Made by a program: the position numbers and the translations under genes. Of a stretch of DNA of 33,918 nucleotides, positions 15,621 to 22,852 are shown piece after piece. The stretch is taken from contig DATLGD010000103.1 in assembly GCA_035540755.1 (NCBI GenBank), forward strand, positions 1-33,918, written 5' to 3'. Under the pieces are notes generated by a model that saw only the letters and a program-made list of their open reading frames with translations, was not told the origin of the DNA and did no database searches. Source of the stretch: DATLGD01 sp035540755. GTDB taxonomy: Bacteria; Actinomycetota; Actinomycetes; Mycobacteriales; SCTD01. Within the stretch, counting starts at the first letter, position 1; every line of letters begins with the position of its first letter.

Positions 15621-15632
15621 GGGCCCGCTCGG

Positions 15633-16934
15633 TCACGCCGGCGGCACGAGCACCTCCTCGAGCAGGCCGGCGGCGACCAGCTGCTCGGCGGCGTCGGCGA
15701 GCGTGGAGACCGCCAGGCCCGACCGGCCGGCCACGTCGAGCAGACTGGTGCGCCCGTCCGATCCGCTGAGCACCCACAGCAGCGCCAGCTCGGCCGCCTT
15801 GCTGTCCAGGGACGCCCCGATCGAGCGGTACAGCCCTCGTCGCCCGAGCTGCGGCTCGCCGTAGGGCGACAGGTTGCGGTAGGTCCGGTCCCTCTCCAGC
15901 ACCCCGGTGACCTCCACCAGCGCGAGGAGCGCCTCCTCGAGGCGCTCCTCGCCGACCAGGGCGAGGTCGTCGGCCGAGGTGTGGTACTCCGGGTACTCAC
16001 CGTGCACTCCGCGTCCCAGCCGGCCCACCGGCAGGTCGAACCCCGGTGAGCAGTACTGCCGCTCGTCGTACCCGTACGGCGAGAAGTCCAGCACGCGGTG
16101 CTCGCCCCGTCGCGCGAGCACGTGCTCGACGACGCGGTCGGCCCAGGTGCCGCCCCGTCGGCTGCGCTTCCAGGTGAGCGGCGCCGGGTCGCCGAGCCCG
16201 GTGAGCACCAAACCGGCCCGCACCGGCGGCAGGTCGTCGCGGCGGGACGCCAGCCAGGCCAGGCTCCCGAGTGTGCCCGGCACGAACAGGAAGCGGTAGG
16301 TCCAGCGCCGGGACGCCAGCGACTGCAGGTGCTCGGCCAGGGCAGTCGCCACCGCGATGCCGGACAGGTTGTCGTTGGCCTGCTCCGGATGGCACACGTG
16401 CGTCGACACCAGCACCTCGCCCGGCTCCCGGCCCGGCAGGACCAGCTCGCCGTAGGTGAGCGAACCGGGACGCAGCTCGCTGTCGACGCAGACCTCGTAG
16501 CCCCCGGGGGGCAGGGACGCGAGCAGCCGGTGCGGCAGGCAGAACCCCCACTGCGGTGTGTAGTAGGAGGTGCGGAAGGGGGTCCAGTCCGGCCGGTCGG
16601 GCAGCGAGTGCAGATGGGGCAGCAGGTCCTCGCGCGACAAGGTCTGCCGGGTCGGGACGGAGTAGCCGAGCAGGTGCAGCGGGGAGTCCGCGACGTCCAC
16701 GACGCGGCGCCCGTCCGGACCGGCGATCCAGGCCTCCCGCACGACCCACTCCGGAGGGACGACCCAGTCGAGGACCTCCGTGCCCGAGGGAACCTCGTGC
16801 TGCACGAGGGGCACCCGCGACGCGACGGCGTCCAGCGTGCGACGGACGCCGTCGCCGGTCAGGCTGCGCGGGAAGGGGAACAGCGCCGCGACGAAGTCGT
16901 GCAGCTCCCGTCCTGACCGCAGCGACCCGTCCAC
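15633..16934 (-). CDS. DUF4910 aminopeptidase-like protein with winged helix
   Basis: This 433-residue protein has a DUF4910/M28-like zinc peptidase fold and a C-terminal winged-helix domain (about 360-433; LLDVAGRSGLAVSTLADAAE). Likely metal ligands are in VSTHVCHPEQANDNLSG, and a distal His lies in EYPEYHTSADDL. PYGYDERQYCSPGFDLPVG is a typical family block. LFPFPRSLTGDGVRRTLDA at the N-terminus is the conserved opening. The start is GTG 16934, with GGAGGGGG a few nt upstream; the frame upstream is non-conserved. Members occur in polysaccharide loci, so a sugar-amide or small-peptide substrate is possible, but no function is proven. No signal peptide is visible, so it should be cytosolic. 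Confidence 0.82.
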   Translation of the reverse strand: MDGSLRSGRELHDFVAALFPFPRSLTGDGVRRTLDAVASRVPLVQHEVPSGTEVLDWVVPPEWVVREAWIAGPDGRRVVDVADSPLHLLGYSVPTRQTLSREDLLPHLHSLPDRPDWTPFRTSYYTPQWGFCLPHRLLASLPPGGYEVCVDSELRPGSLTYGELVLPGREPGEVLVSTHVCHPEQANDNLSGIAVATALAEHLQSLASRRWTYRFLFVPGTLGSLAWLASRRDDLPPVRAGLVLTGLGDPAPLTWKRSRRGGTWADRVVEHVLARRGEHRVLDFSPYGYDERQYCSPGFDLPVGRLGRGVHGEYPEYHTSADDLALVGEERLEEALLALVEVTGVLERDRTYRNLSPYGEPQLGRRGLYRSIGASLDSKAAELALLWVLSGSDGRTSLLDVAGRSGLAVSTLADAAEQLVAAGLLEEVLVPPA

Positions 16935-16963
16935 TGCACCCCCTCCGCGCCGTCCGACGGCGG

Positions 16964-16969
16964 ACTGTA
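16964..16969 (-). promoter_or_regulatory. Possible -10 of the DUF4910 gene
   Basis: TACAGT (TANNNT) on the minus strand lies about 30 nt upstream of GTG 16934, in the divergent gap with the epimerase gene. No clear -35 is seen. Confidence 0.25.
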
Positions 16970-17079
16970 CGTCGCCGCGGGCCGCGCGTGACAGGCTGCG
17001 GCGTGCGCTCCTCCAGCCCAGCCGTGCACCGGTGGGAGGTCGACGCCGCGCAGGCGTGCGGCCGGGGGGCGAGCACGTC

Positions 17080-17652
17080 GTGGAGGTGAGGTCGGGCCGG
17101 CTCAGCGGTGTGCTGGTCCTGCGGCCGCGGCCGGTCTGCGACGGCCGGGGCTTCTTCGTGCGGACGCTCGACGCCGACGTGCTCAGAGGCGCGGGCATCG
17201 ACCCGACCGCGCTGGTGCAGGAGAACCAGTCCCGCTCGTCCAGGTCGGTCCTGCGCGGGCTGCACCTGCGCTCGGGCGCCGGCGAGGCCAAGCTGGTGCG
17301 GTGCGCCCGCGGTGCGGTGTTCGACGTCGTCGCGGACGTCCGGCCGTGGTCACCGACGTTCGGGCAGTGGGAGTCCTTCCGCCTCGACGACGAGCAGCAC
17401 GAGCAGGTCTGGGTCCCCCGTGGCTTCGCGCACGGCTTCCAGGTGCTCAGCGACGACGCGGACGTCTGCTACCGGCACGACGCCCGCTACGCGCCCGGCG
17501 AGGACGTGGCGCTCGCCTGGGACGACCCCGACCTCGCTGTGCACTGGCCGGCTCCTCCCGTGGCGCTGTCGGCACGGGACCGCGCCGCGCCGGGTCTGCG
17601 GTCGCTGCGTCCTGACCTGGAGCGCTGGTTCGGGACCGGGACCCCCTCGTGA
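17080..17652 (+). CDS. RmlC-like NDP-4-keto-sugar 3,5-epimerase
   Basis: This 190-residue cupin epimerase acts on a 4-keto-6-deoxy nucleotide sugar. Active-site positions match RmlC: Arg59 and His62 in VLRGLHLR, Lys71 in EAKLVRC, Asp82 in FDVVADVR, and Tyr131 in ADVCYRHDARYAPGEDVA. WVPRGFAHGFQVLS and AWDDPDLAVHWP are further conserved blocks. The start is GTG 17080 (VEVRSG). GTG 17086 just downstream is an alternative, and the ribosome binding site is G-rich but ill defined. Its end overlaps the C-methyltransferase start by 4 nt (GTGA), so the two act in one pathway. No rmlA/B/D genes are near; a CDP-sugar substrate is inferred from the cytidylyltransferase. Confidence 0.88.
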   Translation: MEVRSGRLSGVLVLRPRPVCDGRGFFVRTLDADVLRGAGIDPTALVQENQSRSSRSVLRGLHLRSGAGEAKLVRCARGAVFDVVADVRPWSPTFGQWESFRLDDEQHEQVWVPRGFAHGFQVLSDDADVCYRHDARYAPGEDVALAWDDPDLAVHWPAPPVALSARDRAAPGLRSLRPDLERWFGTGTPS

Positions 17653-18890
17653 CCGCTCCCCGGGCGAGCCCGGTCCGTGCCTGCCGGAGCTGCGCGGCGC
17701 CCTCGCCGTCCCGGTTCCTGTCGCTGGGTGAGACACCGATCGCCAACGCCCTGCTCCGGACACCGGACGAGCCGTGCCCGACCTTCCCGCTCGACGTCGG
17801 GCTGTGCGAGGCCTGCGGCCTGGTGCAGCTGCTGCACGAGCTGCCGGCCGAGGCCCTGTTCGACGCGGACTACCCCTACTACTCCTCGTACTCGGAGTCC
17901 GTGGTCGCTCACGCGAGGTCGCACGTGGAGGCCCTCGTGCGGGAGCGCGCTCTGGGCGCGGAGGACCTGGTGGTGGAGGTGGCCAGCAACGACGGGTACC
18001 TGCTGCGCGAGGTGGTCCGGGCGGGGGTGCCGGCCCTGGGGGTGGAGCCCTCGCCCGGACCTGCCGCCGCGGCCGTTCGCGCCGGCGTCCCGACCGTGCG
18101 CGAGTTCCTCACGCCGCAGTCGGCAGAGCGGCTGCGCGCCGAGCACGGTGCAGCGAGCGTGGTACTGGCCAACAACGTCATGGCGCACGTCCCGGACCTG
18201 AACGGGTTCGTGCAGGGCCTTGCCACGCTGCTCGCGGACGGCGGCGTCCTCGCGGTGGAGAACCCCGGCGTCCAGCAGCTGGTGGAGAACCGGGCGTTCG
18301 ACACCGTCTACCACGAGCACTACTGCTACTTCTCGACCATCGCCGTGCAGGCCCTCATGGCCCGGCACGGGCTCGTGCTCAACGACGTGGAGGAGTTCCC
18401 CGGCCTGCACGGTGGGACGCTCCGCTGGTGGTGCAGCCACGGGGGCACGCGCAGCGCCCGGCTCGAGCGCCGCCTGGCCGAGGAGGCCGCCGCCGGCGTG
18501 GCAGACCTCTCCGCCTACCAGGGCTTCGCCGCCCACGTGGGCCGGCTGCAGGCCGAGCTCCGGGCCGTGCTGCAGTCGGCCCGCGCGCAAGGCCTCAGCG
18601 TGGCCGCCTACGGCGCCGCCGCCAAGGGCGCGACCCTGCTCAACAGCAGCGGCATCGACGTGAGGCTGATCGACTACGCGGTCGACCGCAACCCGCACAA
18701 GCAGGGCAGGTTCCTCCCGGGGGCGCGGGTGCCCATCGTCGCGCCGGAGGAGCTCTCCCGCCGGCCGCCCGACGTGCTGCTGCTGCTCGCGTGGAACGTG
18801 GAGGACGAGGTCCGCCGCCAGCAGCGGGCCTACCTGCGCGCCGGGGGCCGCCTGCTCGTGCCGGTCCCCTGGCCCAGGCTCGACGCCTGA
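17649..18890 (+). CDS. Sugar C-methyltransferase (TylC3/TcaB9 type)
   Basis: This 413-residue SAM-dependent enzyme adds a methyl group to a carbon, usually C3, of a nucleotide-linked 4-keto deoxysugar. The N-terminal zinc domain has Cys12/Cys15 and Cys53/Cys56. The SAM loop is VVEVASNDGYLL (108-119). The catalytic block FDTVYHEHYCYFS holds Tyr221, Glu223 and His224, matching TcaB9-type enzymes. The C-terminal Rossmann-like domain includes YGAAAKGATLLN and DYAVDRNPHKQGRF. The start is GTG 17649, inside the GTGA overlap with the epimerase gene. Intact motifs argue for an active enzyme. The product would be a branched-chain deoxysugar. Confidence 0.92.
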   Translation: MTAPRASPVRACRSCAAPSPSRFLSLGETPIANALLRTPDEPCPTFPLDVGLCEACGLVQLLHELPAEALFDADYPYYSSYSESVVAHARSHVEALVRERALGAEDLVVEVASNDGYLLREVVRAGVPALGVEPSPGPAAAAVRAGVPTVREFLTPQSAERLRAEHGAASVVLANNVMAHVPDLNGFVQGLATLLADGGVLAVENPGVQQLVENRAFDTVYHEHYCYFSTIAVQALMARHGLVLNDVEEFPGLHGGTLRWWCSHGGTRSARLERRLAEEAAAGVADLSAYQGFAAHVGRLQAELRAVLQSARAQGLSVAAYGAAAKGATLLNSSGIDVRLIDYAVDRNPHKQGRFLPGARVPIVAPEELSRRPPDVLLLLAWNVEDEVRRQQRAYLRAGGRLLVPVPWPRLDA

Positions 18891-18944
18891 CCGCCGAAGA
18901 ATCACCCGTTCGGCCGATCAACTTCTTGCCGCATGGCGGGTTCA

Positions 18945-18975
18945 GTGACGCTGCGTGTTGGTAACCTGTCGTCAC
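18945..18975. promoter_or_regulatory. Inverted repeat around a -10-like site upstream of the LPXTG gene
   Basis: GTGACG (18945-18950) and CGTCAC (18970-18975) flank TAACCT (18962-18967, TANNNT). This 115-nt intergenic stretch is visibly less GC-rich than its surroundings. It is a plausible promoter with an operator, but the -35 is unclear. Confidence 0.35.
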
Positions 18976-19005
18976 GGTAGGTCGACCGACGTCGGGGAGG
19001 TCGCA

Positions 19006-19344
19006 GTGGCGCGTAGAATGCGGTTCGCAGTAGGCGCAGCGACCATCGCCGCGGTGACCACGCTCGGCGCACCGTCCGCGCTCGCGGTGTGTGACGCCTA
19101 CTCCGGCGCGTGCGTCCGCGACGACACCCGTGTCCTGCCGACGACGGTGCTGCCGCCGGAGCAGTCCGCAGCGGTCTCCGGCCCGGGCGCGGTCTCGGGC
19201 GCCGCGACGACGACCGGGCCGTCGGCTCCCTCGACGCTGCCGTTCACCGGCGGCGAGGCCCTGCTGATCGGCGTGCTCGGGGCGGGCGCCCTCGTGGGCG
19301 GTACCGCCCTCGTGGTCGCCGGGCGCCGTCGGCCGACCGGCTAG
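19006..19344 (+). CDS. Tiny LPXTG-type cell-wall-anchored protein
   Basis: This 112-residue exported protein has a signal peptide (1-27, cleavage after PSALA). A short mature part of about 50 residues contains Cys29 and Cys36, possibly a disulfide, and a Thr/Ser/Pro/Gly linker. The sorting signal is LPFTG (78-82), then a hydrophobic helix (about 85-106) and the tail GRRRPTG. Sortase would cleave between Thr and Gly and attach it to peptidoglycan. The start is GTG 19006, with a textbook GGGGAGG 5 nt upstream; the longer frame upstream is not needed. No sortase gene is in the window. Its stop overlaps the stop of the convergent glycosyltransferase in one CTAG. The function is unknown. Confidence 0.8.
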   Translation: MARRMRFAVGAATIAAVTTLGAPSALAVCDAYSGACVRDDTRVLPTTVLPPEQSAAVSGPGAVSGAATTTGPSAPSTLPFTGGEALLIGVLGAGALVGGTALVVAGRRRPTG

Positions 19345-20549
19345 CGCCGGGGCGCGGTGCGGCCGGCTGGCCGCCGCTCTCGGCTGTCCAGCAGCTCCTC
19401 GACGACGGCGAGGTAGGCGGCCCGCTGTCTGTCCCAGCGGTAGGGCTCCACGGCCTGCGTGCCCCGGACGACGAGTGCCCGCCGCCGCTCGGGGTCGTCG
19501 TGCAGCTCACGGATCGCGCCGGCCAGGTCCGCGGGGTCGCCGGCCCGGAAGTAGCGGACCGCGTCGTCCGGGAAGTACGCCGCCACCGATCGCGTCCGCG
19601 AGGTCAGCACCGGGATGCGCATCGCCAGGAACTCGTACATCTTGTTGCAGTGCGTCAGGTCGCGGAACACGTCCTGCTTCATCGCGACGACGCCGACGTC
19701 GGCCTCGCTCACACCGGTCAGCAGGTCCTCCATGGGCACGAACCCCTCGCTGAAGTGCACGCGCCCGGACACCCCCCGCATCAGGGCCAGTCGCTGCAGC
19801 TCGTCCCGAAAGGCGCCGGCGCCGAAGACGTCGAAGTGCACGTGGGGCAGGTCCGGCAGCAGGGCCAGCGCCTCGATGACCGTGTCGAGGCCGTAGCGCT
19901 CCTCGATCGACCCGTGGCAGACCAGCGTGAAGCGGTCCGGCCGGGGCCGGTGCGGGTAGCGCTCGACGTCGAAGATCGACTCGTCGGCGGAGTTCAGCAC
20001 CACGGTGATGCGCCCGGCGTCGGCACCGCGGGCGACGAACGCCTGCCGCATCTGCTCGGTGCAGGTCAGGGTGTGCGAGGCGACCCGGATGCTGGCCTGC
20101 TCGGCCCGGCCCACGGCCCTGACCAGCGGCGAGCCCATCGGCCGCCGGAACTTCGTCGCGAAGAACTCCGGCATCGTCTCGTGCAGGTCCAGCAGGACCT
20201 CGGCCCCCAGGAGCTTGGGGAGCACGGCGGCCAGCACCAGCGTGTCGGGCAGCGAGTGCACCTGGACCAGGTCGTAGCGCCGCCGCAGGTGCAGGCGCGC
20301 GACGGCCGCGGTGGCGAGGGCGAGGAAGACCGCGTAGCGCCTGAGGTACCCGAACGGCCCGCCGCGGCCGTGCGCCATCGGCAGCCGGCGGACGTCCAGC
20401 CGACCGGTGCTCTCCCGCGCGGCCTGCCCCGGGCCGCGCAGGCAGACGACGTCGACCTCGTGCCCGGCCCCGAGCAGCGCCTCGACCTCGCGCCGTACCC
20501 GGATGTCCAGCGGGTAGTAGTACTGCCGGACGACGCAGACGCGAGCCAT
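19341..20549 (-). CDS. GT4-family glycosyltransferase
   Basis: This 402-residue GT-B retaining glycosyltransferase begins RVCVVRQYYYPLDIRVRREV (acceptor-binding loop, GT4 type). VHSLPDTLVLAAVL and LLDLHETMPEFFATKFRRP are conserved in the N-terminal domain. FTLVCHGSIEERYGLDTVIEAL opens the C-terminal domain. The donor-binding E-x7-E-like region is THCNKMYEFLAMRIPVLTSR. The last 20 residues are a basic tail. The start is ATG 20549, with AGAGGA 7 nt upstream. It is flanked by two exported-protein genes on the other strand. It probably builds a cell-surface glycan; the sugar is unknown. Confidence 0.9.
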   Translation of the reverse strand: MARVCVVRQYYYPLDIRVRREVEALLGAGHEVDVVCLRGPGQAARESTGRLDVRRLPMAHGRGGPFGYLRRYAVFLALATAAVARLHLRRRYDLVQVHSLPDTLVLAAVLPKLLGAEVLLDLHETMPEFFATKFRRPMGSPLVRAVGRAEQASIRVASHTLTCTEQMRQAFVARGADAGRITVVLNSADESIFDVERYPHRPRPDRFTLVCHGSIEERYGLDTVIEALALLPDLPHVHFDVFGAGAFRDELQRLALMRGVSGRVHFSEGFVPMEDLLTGVSEADVGVVAMKQDVFRDLTHCNKMYEFLAMRIPVLTSRTRSVAAYFPDDAVRYFRAGDPADLAGAIRELHDDPERRRALVVRGTQAVEPYRWDRQRAAYLAVVEELLDSRERRPAGRTAPRR

Positions 20550-20675
20550 GCCACGATCCTCTCAGCAACGGCAGCGCCGGCCGACCGGGATCACGCAGTG
20601 TAGCGAGAGGTGCGCGGATCGCCGGTGTTTCGCCCGCGTCATCACGCTGAGTAAAGGACGGGCGGGGAGCGGCCG

Positions 20676-21875
20676 ATGACGCAAGACATGAAGCGCGCTC
20701 GCACCTCTGCCGCCGTCGTGAGCGGGATCGCCGCCTGCGCCTGCCTGCTCACCGGGGTCGGCGGCGTCGCCACGGCCTCGGACGCGGCACCCTCGCCCAC
20801 CCAGACCCGGCTCGGTCCCGCGCAGTCGCTCACGTCCACGCAGGCGGTGCAGTACAGCGTGCTCGGGCCCGACGGGACGTCGACGGTCACGGTCAGCACC
20901 AAGGCCGGCGGGCTGACCGCGGTGCTCACCGGCTCCGGGAGCCTGAGCCTGCTGGACGAGCAGGGATCCGTGCGCAGCAGCGCCGAGGGCGGTCCCGAGG
21001 TCCGGCTGTCTGCGGACGTGCCGGCCGGCGTCCAGCGCGTCAGGGTCAGCGGCGCCGCCGGCGCCGGGTACTCCCTGCGCGTGGATCACTCCGCTGCTGG
21101 CGCAGCACTTCCCGCCCCGACGGCGTCGACCGCGCCGCCGCCGGCCGGCGGCTACTTCCGCCTGGCACCGGTCGGCTCCTGGTCGTCGCTGCCCTCGGAC
21201 GCGCAGGCAGCCTCGATGGTGCGCCGGTCGTCCTGGGAGCCGCGCCCCCAGAACGCGGCAGCGAACGCCACCGTCCCCTCGAAGCTGTCGCTCGGGGCCC
21301 ACGGCGGCGTGGAGCCCCGGTGGAACGACTGGCTCCTGCCCAGGGTCACCGGCAACTTCACCGGCACCACCGACGAGATCGTCCAGTGGGCCGCGGCGAA
21401 GTGGGGTCTGCCGGACGAGCTCCTCCGCGGCCAGATGGTGGCGGAGTCCTGGTGGCACCAGGGCCTGCTCGACGACAAGGGCCAGCCGCTGAACGGCAAG
21501 GGCTTCGGCGACTTCACCACCGACGCCAGGGCGTGCCCGCCGGGGTACGCCACGCCCTGCCCGCTGAGCTTCGGGGTGCTGCAGATCAAGTACGCGCCGT
21601 ACCACCCGGGCGTGTTCCCGCACAACCGCAACTCGACGGCCTTCAACCTGGACTACGCCGGCGCGCTCCTCCGCGGGTGCTACGAGGGCTGGGAGACCTG
21701 GCTGCGCGACTACGGGAGCGCCTCGGGAGGGCGCACGTCCTACGCCGCCGGGGACCTGGACGGCTGCCTCGGCCGGTGGTACGCCGGCCAGTGGCGCACC
21801 ACCGCGGCCGAGCAGTACATCGCCTCGGTTCAGCGCAGCACCGCCGAGCGCCCCTGGCTCGCGAAGGGCTTCTAG
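20676..21875 (+). CDS. Secreted lysozyme-like protein
   Basis: This 399-residue exported protein has a signal peptide (about 1-35, ending VATAS). A beta-rich N-terminal region (about 55-140) and a Pro/Ala linker (about 143-158) follow. The C-terminal domain (about 205-395) resembles the lysozyme/lytic transglycosylase superfamily. The candidate catalytic Glu257 lies in QMVAESWWHQG, then LSFGVLQIKY, like the S-x-G-x-x-Q motif. Four cysteines (287, 295, 335, 364) could form two disulfides. The start is ATG 20676, with GGGGAG 6 nt upstream; ATG 20688 is an alternative. It shares a CTAG stop with the convergent GT2 gene. Peptidoglycan or polysaccharide cleavage is inferred, not shown. Confidence 0.7.
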   Translation: MTQDMKRARTSAAVVSGIAACACLLTGVGGVATASDAAPSPTQTRLGPAQSLTSTQAVQYSVLGPDGTSTVTVSTKAGGLTAVLTGSGSLSLLDEQGSVRSSAEGGPEVRLSADVPAGVQRVRVSGAAGAGYSLRVDHSAAGAALPAPTASTAPPPAGGYFRLAPVGSWSSLPSDAQAASMVRRSSWEPRPQNAAANATVPSKLSLGAHGGVEPRWNDWLLPRVTGNFTGTTDEIVQWAAAKWGLPDELLRGQMVAESWWHQGLLDDKGQPLNGKGFGDFTTDARACPPGYATPCPLSFGVLQIKYAPYHPGVFPHNRNSTAFNLDYAGALLRGCYEGWETWLRDYGSASGGRTSYAAGDLDGCLGRWYAGQWRTTAAEQYIASVQRSTAERPWLAKGF

Positions 21876-22828
21876 CCGGCTCCGCGACCGCGCCGGGACC
21901 GGAGGCGACGGGCCAGGTGCCGTCCTGCCTTGCCCAGCAGCAGCGGCAGGTCCTGCGGCTGCCGGACCAGCTCGGCGGCGGCGGCAGCAGATCCGGCTCG
22001 GCGCCGGGTGGCTCGGACCCTGGCGGCGACGAGGGAAGCGCGGCTCCGGCGCCCGTGTCGGCGCAGGGCGGCGGCGAGCGCCGGGTCGGCGTGCAGCAGC
22101 CCGTCGCGCTCCAGGGTCTCGACGACCTGCAGGTGCCGGGCCGTCACGTCGGTCGCCCCGGAGCTCAGCGAGCCGTCGCGCACCCGGTAGAGGTAGTAGC
22201 CGTCAGGGAGCTGCCGCCAGCGGGCCCCCGCGGCGAGCAGGCGCACCGCGACGTCGAAGTCCTCCCCCGCCGGCAGCGCAGGGTCGTAGCGCACTCCCGT
22301 GCGATCGAGCACGGCGCGGCGCACCATCGGCTTGAGCAGGCCGAGATCGAGCTCCACGAAGGTCGCCCCGCTCACGAGCGCCGGCTGCACGTGCCGCCAC
22401 CCGCTGCGGGCCAGCACCGAACCGCGCCAGTGCGGGCGGTCCACGGCTCCGGGCACGGGGTCGAAGATCACGTCGTCGGCCACGACGTCGACGTCGTTCC
22501 CGGCAGCCAGCAGGGCCTCGAGGCGCCCGGGCAGCCACCGGTCGTCGGCGTCGAGCAGGGCGACCCACTCGCCGCGAGCCTGGTCCAGAGCCCGGTTGCG
22601 CGCCACCGCGACGCCGCCGTGGCCGCTGCCGACCAGGACACGCACGCGCGGGTCCTGCGCAGCGGCCGCCCTCGCCACGGCAACCGTCCCGTCGGTCGAG
22701 CCGTCGTCGGCCACCAGCACCTCGAGGTCGGGGACGGACTGGGTGAGCGCCGACGCCAGAGCGCCGGCCAGCGTGGCCTCGGCCTGCCAGGCCGGCACGA
22801 CCACCGAGACCCGCGGGGTCGCCGTCAC
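21872..22828 (-). CDS. GT2-family glycosyltransferase
   Basis: This 318-residue GT-A inverting glycosyltransferase is the last gene of the polysaccharide operon. VSVVVPAWQAEATLAGAL is the opening strand. The nucleotide-binding DDGSTDGT and the metal-binding LLDADDRW (DxD-type) are intact. The catalytic base region is LPAGEDFDVAVRL. The C-terminal 70 residues are Arg/Ala-rich and could be a membrane-associated amphipathic tail. The start is GTG 22828, with GAGGA about 6 nt upstream and a 24-nt gap after the preceding gene. It acts in the cytosol on lipid-linked oligosaccharide. Donor and acceptor are unknown. Confidence 0.9.
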   Translation of the reverse strand: MTATPRVSVVVPAWQAEATLAGALASALTQSVPDLEVLVADDGSTDGTVAVARAAAAQDPRVRVLVGSGHGGVAVARNRALDQARGEWVALLDADDRWLPGRLEALLAAGNDVDVVADDVIFDPVPGAVDRPHWRGSVLARSGWRHVQPALVSGATFVELDLGLLKPMVRRAVLDRTGVRYDPALPAGEDFDVAVRLLAAGARWRQLPDGYYLYRVRDGSLSSGATDVTARHLQVVETLERDGLLHADPALAAALRRHGRRSRASLVAARVRATRRRAGSAAAAAELVRQPQDLPLLLGKAGRHLARRLRSRRGRGAG

Positions 22829-22852
22829 CGCCTCGTCCTCACCGTGTCGTCC

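Noticed and set aside
14426..20549. Horizontal transfer island around the sugar genes
   Set aside because: Strand switches suggest a mosaic, but GC and codon use stay like the rest, and no integrase, transposase, tRNA or flanking repeat is visible.
20550..20675. Riboswitch (c-di-AMP type) before the secreted lysozyme-like gene
   Set aside because: Wall hydrolase genes in actinobacteria can carry one, but this gap of about 126 nt lacks the conserved purine-rich blocks.
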